NCBI GenBank assembly: GCA_027081375.1
Contig: JALWKR010000265.1
Coordinates: forward strand, 1 to 10,495
From: Persephonella sp.
Lineage (GTDB): Bacteria > Aquificota > Aquificia > Aquificales > Hydrogenothermaceae
Direction: 5' to 3'
DNA: 10,495 nucleotides
The position numbers and the translations under genes are program-made. The notes beneath the pieces were generated by a model, which worked only from the letters and a program-made list of their open reading frames with translations, was not told the origin of the DNA and ran no database searches. Shown one piece after another: positions 6,046-10,495 of the stretch (within the stretch, counting starts at the first letter, position 1; each line of letters begins with the position of its first letter).

Positions 6046-7176
6046 CTATCTTTTACATTCCTCTATTAGTTTTACAAATTCATCAAATATATAGTGAGAA
6101 TCGTGAGGTCCTGGTGAAGCCTCAGGGTGATGCTGTATAGAAAAGGCAGGTCTGTCAGTTAAGCGTATTCCTTCTATAGTGTCATCATTCAGGTTTATAT
6201 GAGTAATCTCTACATTTTGAGGTAGTGAATCTGGGTCTGTTGCATAGTTGTGGTTCTGTGCTGTGATTTCTACTTTTCCTGTTTTTAGATTTTTTACAGG
6301 ATGGTTTCCTCCGTGGTGCCCAAACTCTAGCTTATACGTTCTTCCTCCTATAGCCCATGATAGAAGTTGGTGCCCTAAGCATATTCCAAACATAGGAATA
6401 TCTGTATGTAGAAGTTTTTTTATCTGCTGAATCTGAAAATTGAGGATAGATGGGTCTCCAGGACCATTAGATAAAAATATTCCATCAGGTTTAAACTCTA
6501 TTATATCTTCTGCTTTTGTGTTGTGAGGGAAAACTGTAAGGTCTAATCCTCTATCAGCCATTAGTCTTAGAATATTTCTTTTTATTCCAAAATCTAAAAC
6601 AGCTACCTTATACTTTTTCTCTTTCTGTTTTCCGTATCCTTCAGGCCAGTGCCATGAAGTTTCTTCCCATTTATAAGGTTCCTTATGGGAAACCTGAGAA
6701 ACAAGGTCTAGCTCTGATATATCAGGAATAGAGCGGGCTTTTCTAACAGCTTCCTGAGGAGATATGTCCCCTATTCCTATATAACCTTTCATAACTCCAT
6801 ACTGTCTTATAATCCTTACAAGAGCTCTAGTATCAACTCCGTATATTCCTATTACGTTATTTTCTTCAAGATATTCTTGAAGGGTTTTTTCAGCTCTCCA
6901 GTTTGAAGCTATTGGTGAAAGATCCTTTATAACAAATCCATTTACATGAATCTTTTCACTTTCAATATCTTCTGAGTTTGTTCCGTAGTTTCCAACTTCA
7001 GAAGGGGTCATTACAACAATCTGACCTTTATAAGATGGGTCTGTGAGAATCTCCTGATAACCTGTCATAGATGTATTAAATATTACTTCTCCACCTGTTT
7101 CCTTTTTAGAAAAACCTGAAAATGCATAGCCATAAAAAAAATGCCCATCTTCTAAAGCTAAAATAGCTTTTTTCAT
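6046..7176 (-). CDS. carA: Carbamoyl phosphate synthase small subunit (glutamine amidotransferase)
   Basis: Hydrolyses glutamine and channels ammonia to the large subunit CarB, which makes carbamoyl phosphate for pyrimidines and arginine. The N-terminal CarA domain (about residues 1-150) contains GEVIFNTSMTGYQEILTDPSY and the PSEVGNYG motif. The class I amidotransferase domain begins near KVAVLDFGIKRNIL. The catalytic triad is intact: Cys266 in GICLGHQ, His350 and Glu352 in HHPEASPGPHD. At 376 residues the length is normal. The ATG at 7176 is preceded by GAGGAAG at good spacing. It is the first gene of a minus-strand cluster and faces pgi across a divergent intergenic region. carB is not in the window, so the two subunits are not encoded side by side here. 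Confidence 0.97.
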   Translation of the reverse strand: MKKAILALEDGHFFYGYAFSGFSKKETGGEVIFNTSMTGYQEILTDPSYKGQIVVMTPSEVGNYGTNSEDIESEKIHVNGFVIKDLSPIASNWRAEKTLQEYLEENNVIGIYGVDTRALVRIIRQYGVMKGYIGIGDISPQEAVRKARSIPDISELDLVSQVSHKEPYKWEETSWHWPEGYGKQKEKKYKVAVLDFGIKRNILRLMADRGLDLTVFPHNTKAEDIIEFKPDGIFLSNGPGDPSILNFQIQQIKKLLHTDIPMFGICLGHQLLSWAIGGRTYKLEFGHHGGNHPVKNLKTGKVEITAQNHNYATDPDSLPQNVEITHINLNDDTIEGIRLTDRPAFSIQHHPEASPGPHDSHYIFDEFVKLIEECKR

Positions 7177-7288
7177 ACACTTCCTCTCTTAAAAGTATTT
7201 TCATTATTTTATCAAAATATAACTCCTGAAATTAGACAACCAAAGTTTTAAAATTAATTATTCATAAAAAGAGGTTAGGAGATAAGCC
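7177..7288. promoter_or_regulatory. Divergent promoter region between carA and pgi
   Basis: This 112-bp AT-rich gap must hold the starts for both directions. For pgi, TAGACA (7233-7238) and AATTAT (7256-7261), 17 bases apart, are a fair sigma-70-like pair ahead of the Shine-Dalgarno TAGGAG. For carA the best -10 candidate is TATATT on the minus strand (7221-7216), without a convincing -35. I saw no PyrR-type attenuator or long inverted repeat. The individual boxes are weak; the location is well supported by gene orientation. Confidence 0.45.
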
Positions 7289-8635
7289 ATGATAAAAATT
7301 GATTATACAAATGTGATGGCTGAAACAATAGGGGAGAGGGATGGAATATTAAGAGAAGAACTTTTGTCTTTTAGACATTTTGTTGTTGAAGTCCACAGCA
7401 GAATTCAAAAAGAAAAAGAAAAAAAGTTTTACTTTGCTAAACTTCCTTATCAAGATACAACTCCTATAAAAGAACTTGCAAATGAGATAAGAGAAAAATT
7501 TGATTATTTTGTGCTTATTGGAATTGGTGGTTCTTCTCTTGGAGCTGAGATGCTTTTTCAGTCTCTAACAGATAGAAACTATAACCTGTTTAACAAACCT
7601 AAATTTTTTGTTATGGACAATGTTGATCCTGAAAAGTTTCATGCTATTCTGCAACAGATAGAGTTAGAAAAAACCTGTTTCAACGTTATATCAAAATCTG
7701 GCTCAACTGTTGAGACAATAGCAAATTTTGCTGTTGTTTTTGAGATGATAAAAGAAAAACTTGGGGATAGATGGAAAGAACATCTTATATTTACAACAGA
7801 CCCAGAAAAAGGATTTTTAAGAAAGTTTGGAGAAGAGAATGGTATTAAGCTTCTTGATATTCCTAAGCCTGTAGGGGGAAGATTTTCTGTTTTTACTCCT
7901 GTTGGACTGCTTCCTGCTGCTGTTGTTGGCATTGATATAGATGAGGTGTTGAAAGGCGCAAAGAAAATGGATCTTGTTTGCTCTGTTGAAGAGCATGTGG
8001 AACACAATCCAGCTTATCTTATAGCATTAACCCATTACCTAGCAAATATGAGAAGAGGAAAAACCATCTCTGTTATGATGCCGTATGGTGAAAGACTTTC
8101 CTCTTTTGTAGACTGGTACAGGCAGCTATGGGCTGAAAGTTTAGGTAAAGATGGACTTGGACAAACTCCAGTTAAAGCACTAGGAACAGTAGATCAGCAC
8201 TCACAGATACAGCTTTATAGACATGGAATAAGAGATAAGATAATAACATTTATACAGATTGATAAGATGGAAGTTGACTACAAAATATCAGATAATATTC
8301 CAGAAGATATAAGCTATCTTTCAGGACATTCTCTCCATGAGATTTTAAACAAGGAACTTTTAGGAACAAAGGTAGCATTAATAAAAAGTAAAGTACCAAA
8401 TATAACAATCGTTTTAGATAAGGTGTCTCCATATAACATTGGAATGCTTGTTTATCTTTATGAGCTTGCTACAGGATTTTCAGGATATCTGTATAAAGTA
8501 AATCCATTTGATCAGCCTGCTGTTGAGGAAGGGAAAAACTTCACATATGCTCTTATGGGAAGAGAAGGTTATGAAGAAAAACTTGAAGAGTTTAGAGAAC
8601 TCTACAGAGAAAAGTATAAGATAGAAGTTCAGTAG
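7289..8635 (+). CDS. pgi: Glucose-6-phosphate isomerase
   Basis: Interconverts glucose 6-phosphate and fructose 6-phosphate in glycolysis and gluconeogenesis. The 448-residue protein is the compact bacterial form. Visible motifs are IGGSSLGAEM (SIS domain, phosphate binding), SKSGSTVET (second phosphate loop), GGRFSVFTPVG (first PGI signature) and YKVNPFDQPAVEEGK (second PGI signature). Likely catalytic residues are Glu283 (AESLGKDG), His304 (DQHSQIQ) and Lys416 (EEGK). The ATG at 7289 follows TAGGAG by seven bases. It stands alone on the plus strand between the divergent carA cluster and the convergent folC, so it appears to be a single-gene transcription unit ending at the hairpin at 8637. 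In an autotroph the enzyme would run mainly toward hexose storage and cell-wall sugars, but lifestyle is not shown here. Confidence 0.97.
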   Translation: MIKIDYTNVMAETIGERDGILREELLSFRHFVVEVHSRIQKEKEKKFYFAKLPYQDTTPIKELANEIREKFDYFVLIGIGGSSLGAEMLFQSLTDRNYNLFNKPKFFVMDNVDPEKFHAILQQIELEKTCFNVISKSGSTVETIANFAVVFEMIKEKLGDRWKEHLIFTTDPEKGFLRKFGEENGIKLLDIPKPVGGRFSVFTPVGLLPAAVVGIDIDEVLKGAKKMDLVCSVEEHVEHNPAYLIALTHYLANMRRGKTISVMMPYGERLSSFVDWYRQLWAESLGKDGLGQTPVKALGTVDQHSQIQLYRHGIRDKIITFIQIDKMEVDYKISDNIPEDISYLSGHSLHEILNKELLGTKVALIKSKVPNITIVLDKVSPYNIGMLVYLYELATGFSGYLYKVNPFDQPAVEEGKNFTYALMGREGYEEKLEEFRELYREKYKIEVQ

Positions 8636-8636
8636 T

Positions 8637-8660
8637 GGAAGGCTTTAGCCTTCCTTATTT
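8637..8660. terminator. Hairpin terminator between convergent pgi and folC
   Basis: A perfect 8-bp stem with a 2-base loop (GGAAGGCT at 8637-8644 with AGCCTTCC at 8647-8654) begins one base after the pgi stop and ends right at the folC stop (8655-8657). In the plus direction it is followed by TTATTTGTGTATTTTT, a moderately T-rich tail lying inside folC. In the minus direction no T tract follows. It is therefore mainly the pgi terminator and may only partly stop folC transcripts. Confidence 0.75.
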
Positions 8661-9875
8661 GTGTATTTTTAAAACCTCTCCAGCAAGATATAAAGAACCA
8701 AGGATTACAACTATTTTGTTTTCTTTTAAAGCCTTTACCTTTACCATCTCAACAGCAGTTTTTATATTTTTCTCAAATGGAAAATCAAACTCTTTAAAAT
8801 CTTCCTCATCTAAACCTCTAGAAACAGGTATTTTTGTGAATATAACCTCCCCTTTATGTTTTAAAAGATTAACAATCTTCTTCCAGTCTTTATCTTTCAT
8901 ACCTGAGTAAACAAAGATAATCTCTTTATCAGGAAAAAGTTTTTCAACCTCTTTTACTGTTTCAACAACAGCTTCCTCATTATGAGCACCGTCTAAAACA
9001 ACTGTTGGATTTTTTTCTAAAATCTGCATGCGTCCAAGCCAGAAAGTTTCTTTTATTGCTTTTCTTATTTTTTCTTCTTTTATCTGAATTTTTTCTTTTT
9101 CTGAAAGGATAAAAAATCCTGCTAAAGCTGTTGAAGCATTGTGTATCTGCCTATCTCCTAACATAGAAATTTCTAAATTTTCTATCTTTTTTCTTTTAAA
9201 GAAAAAATCAAACCTATTTTCACCTTTTTTCTTGTAGGAAAAACCTATAGGATAATGGTAGATCTCTTTTACTCCCTTTAGTATAGCTTTTGAGATTATT
9301 TCCATCTGCTCAGTTCCAATAACTAAAGGCTTTTCTTTCCTTGCTATTCCCACCTTTTCTGAAGCTATTTTATCTAAAGTGTCTCCGAGCATATGAGTAT
9401 GGTCTAGGGAAATATTTGTTATTATAGAAACCTCAGGCTCTACAACATTTGTAGCGTCCCATCTTCCACCAAGCCCAACTTCTAAAATAGCAACATCAAC
9501 GTTTTTATCTGCAAAATATTTAAAGGCTAAAAGGGTAGATGCTTCAAAGTATGTGAGGCTGTACTTCTCTATGAGAGGTTTTATCTTTTCTATATATTCT
9601 TCAAGCTCTTTATCAGATATATTTTCTCTATCTATCTGCCATCTTTCATTTTCCTCTACAAGATGAGGAGATATAAAAAGACCTGTTTTTAATCCGTGCT
9701 TCCTTAAAAGAGACTCTAAAAAAGCAGCAGTAGAGCCTTTTCCATTTGTTCCACCTATCAAAATAGACTTAAACTGATTTTGAGGATTTCCAATCTCTTT
9801 TAAAGCTTCTCTAATCCTTTCAAGTCCAGGTTCTATCTTAAAAACTTTTTTGTTAAAGAGGTTATAAAGCTTCAT
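8655..9875 (-). CDS. folC: Folylpolyglutamate synthase / dihydrofolate synthase (Mur ligase family)
   Basis: Adds glutamate to dihydropteroate and to reduced folates using ATP, in cytoplasmic folate synthesis. The 406-residue protein has the P-loop GGTNGKGS (residues 41-48, Lys46), the FISPHL segment, the family block LGGRWDATNVVEP, then ITNISLDHTHMLG and the EKVGI segment carrying the lysine that is carbamylated in Mur-type ligases. LDGAHN marks the C-terminal glutamate ligase domain. Length is usual for bacterial FolC. The start ATG at 9875 lies inside the end of lgt (14-bp overlap) and is preceded by AAGGAAA, so the two genes are probably co-transcribed and translationally coupled. Whether it has both activities cannot be read from sequence; bifunctionality is usual in bacteria with one folC. 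Confidence 0.95.
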   Translation of the reverse strand: MKLYNLFNKKVFKIEPGLERIREALKEIGNPQNQFKSILIGGTNGKGSTAAFLESLLRKHGLKTGLFISPHLVEENERWQIDRENISDKELEEYIEKIKPLIEKYSLTYFEASTLLAFKYFADKNVDVAILEVGLGGRWDATNVVEPEVSIITNISLDHTHMLGDTLDKIASEKVGIARKEKPLVIGTEQMEIISKAILKGVKEIYHYPIGFSYKKKGENRFDFFFKRKKIENLEISMLGDRQIHNASTALAGFFILSEKEKIQIKEEKIRKAIKETFWLGRMQILEKNPTVVLDGAHNEEAVVETVKEVEKLFPDKEIIFVYSGMKDKDWKKIVNLLKHKGEVIFTKIPVSRGLDEEDFKEFDFPFEKNIKTAVEMVKVKALKENKIVVILGSLYLAGEVLKIHK

Positions 9876-10495
9876 TTTCTACTTTCCTTCTTAAAAGAAA
9901 TCCGTAAGCAATTAATCCTAATCCTGTTAAAACCATTCCTAAACTTACTATCTGGTTCCACGTTAGATTTATAACAGGAAGGGGAGGAGTTACTCCTCTC
10001 CAAAACTCAAGTAAAAATCTCTCTGTGCCGTATAGGATAAGGTATGCTCCTGCTATCTCCCCATCAAACTTCTTTTTTCTGTAAAGGAAGAACAGAAGTA
10101 AAAATATAAGAAAATTTCCTATAGCTTCTGCAGGCTGGGTAGGGTAAAGAGGTATTCCTGGTGGTGCTGCAGTGTCTTCATGTCTTGGGAATGTTATAGC
10201 TAAATCTCTAAAAATAGAATCTTCAGGAACAGGTTTACCGTAGCAGCAGCCAGCACAGGTACAACCTATTCTTCCTATTGCATGTCCTATAACAACAGAT
10301 ATAGAAGCAACATCTCCAACCTTAAGTATAGGAAGTTTGTATCTGTAAAGAAGAAATATTAAAACTACTGCTCCACCTATAAATGCTCCAAACCAGTCAA
10401 TTCCCCCTTTCCAGAAAGCTATATAATCCATAAAAGAGTGAAACTCTTCTCCATGCTCAATTATATATGCAACTCTAGCCCCTACTATTCCACCT
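9862..10495 (-). CDS. lgt: Prolipoprotein diacylglyceryl transferase (Lgt), N-terminus outside the window
   Basis: Inner-membrane enzyme that moves a diacylglyceryl group from phosphatidylglycerol onto the lipobox cysteine of prolipoproteins. The frame stays open to the right edge: ahead of the Met at 10431 it reads GGIVGARVAYIIEHGEEFHS, matching the Lgt G-A-R-x2-Y region, so that Met is internal. Following segments are FWKGGIDWFGAFIGG, a hydrophobic helix, IGHAIGRIGCTCAGCCYGKP, YPTQPAEAIGNF, two further membrane helices including ILYGTERFLLEFWRG, and a basic C-terminus. The GRIG arginine, essential in the E. coli enzyme, is kept, but the next positions are Cys-rich in place of the usual N-x4-E pattern. 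This matches a known alternative Lgt subfamily as I recall it. The gene overlaps folC by 14 bp. Confidence 0.9.
   Translation of the reverse strand, partial: GGIVGARVAYIIEHGEEFHSFMDYIAFWKGGIDWFGAFIGGAVVLIFLLYRYKLPILKVGDVASISVVIGHAIGRIGCTCAGCCYGKPVPEDSIFRDLAITFPRHEDTAAPPGIPLYPTQPAEAIGNFLIFLLLFFLYRKKKFDGEIAGAYLILYGTERFLLEFWRGVTPPLPVINLTWNQIVSLGMVLTGLGLIAYGFLLRRKVENEAL

Noticed and set aside
7177..7288. Riboswitch or PyrR attenuator ahead of carA
   Set aside because: The leader is short and AT-rich, with no stable alternative hairpins or conserved binding-loop sequence visible.
8635..8910. Open frame of 91 codons on the plus strand after pgi
   Set aside because: It is antisense to the end of folC, begins on the last base of the pgi stop codon, crosses the terminator hairpin and has Ser/Phe-rich shadow composition.

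Overview
The window is AT-rich bacterial chromosome made of housekeeping genes. Proteins are rich in Lys and Glu, genes are packed tightly, and ribosome-binding sites are strong. Gene content and codon use look like a thermophilic bacterium, possibly Aquificota of the Persephonella/Sulfurihydrogenibium kind. That taxonomic guess is inference from the look of the sequence, not a database result.

Layout, left to right. (1) Positions 3-2780, plus strand: the C-terminal part of dnaE (DNA polymerase III alpha subunit), cut off on the left by the window edge. A complete 409-residue intein interrupts it at 144-1370. The intein carries a LAGLIDADG homing endonuclease and an additional helix-turn-helix-like module. 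A rho-independent terminator follows at 2793. (2) About 335 bp without a protein-coding gene (2781-3115). It holds that terminator, a solitary IS200/IS605-type right end with an omega-RNA-like fold on the minus strand (about 2833-3010, perhaps to 3065), and a large hairpin that looks like the terminator of the minus-strand operon. No transposase or TnpB gene is present. (3) Positions 7176-3116, minus strand: a tight four-gene cluster carA - CDF cation transporter (with a C-terminal NifX-like domain) - tandem universal stress protein - tyrA. Junctions are 0 bp, an ATGA overlap, and 12 bp. (4) A 112-bp divergent promoter region, then pgi on the plus strand (7289-8635), ending at a perfect hairpin shared with the convergent folC. 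(5) Positions 10495-8655, minus strand: lgt (N-terminus outside the window) overlapping folC by 14 bp.

Functionally the genes cover replication (dnaE), carbamoyl phosphate supply for pyrimidines and arginine (carA), tyrosine synthesis (tyrA), sugar phosphate isomerisation (pgi), folate synthesis and polyglutamylation (folC), lipoprotein maturation (lgt), metal export and stress. The parts that are not routine are the intein with its extra DNA-binding-like module, the TnpB-less omega-RNA/right-end relic between two convergent terminators, and the CDF-NifX fusion. I saw no tRNA, rRNA or CRISPR array.
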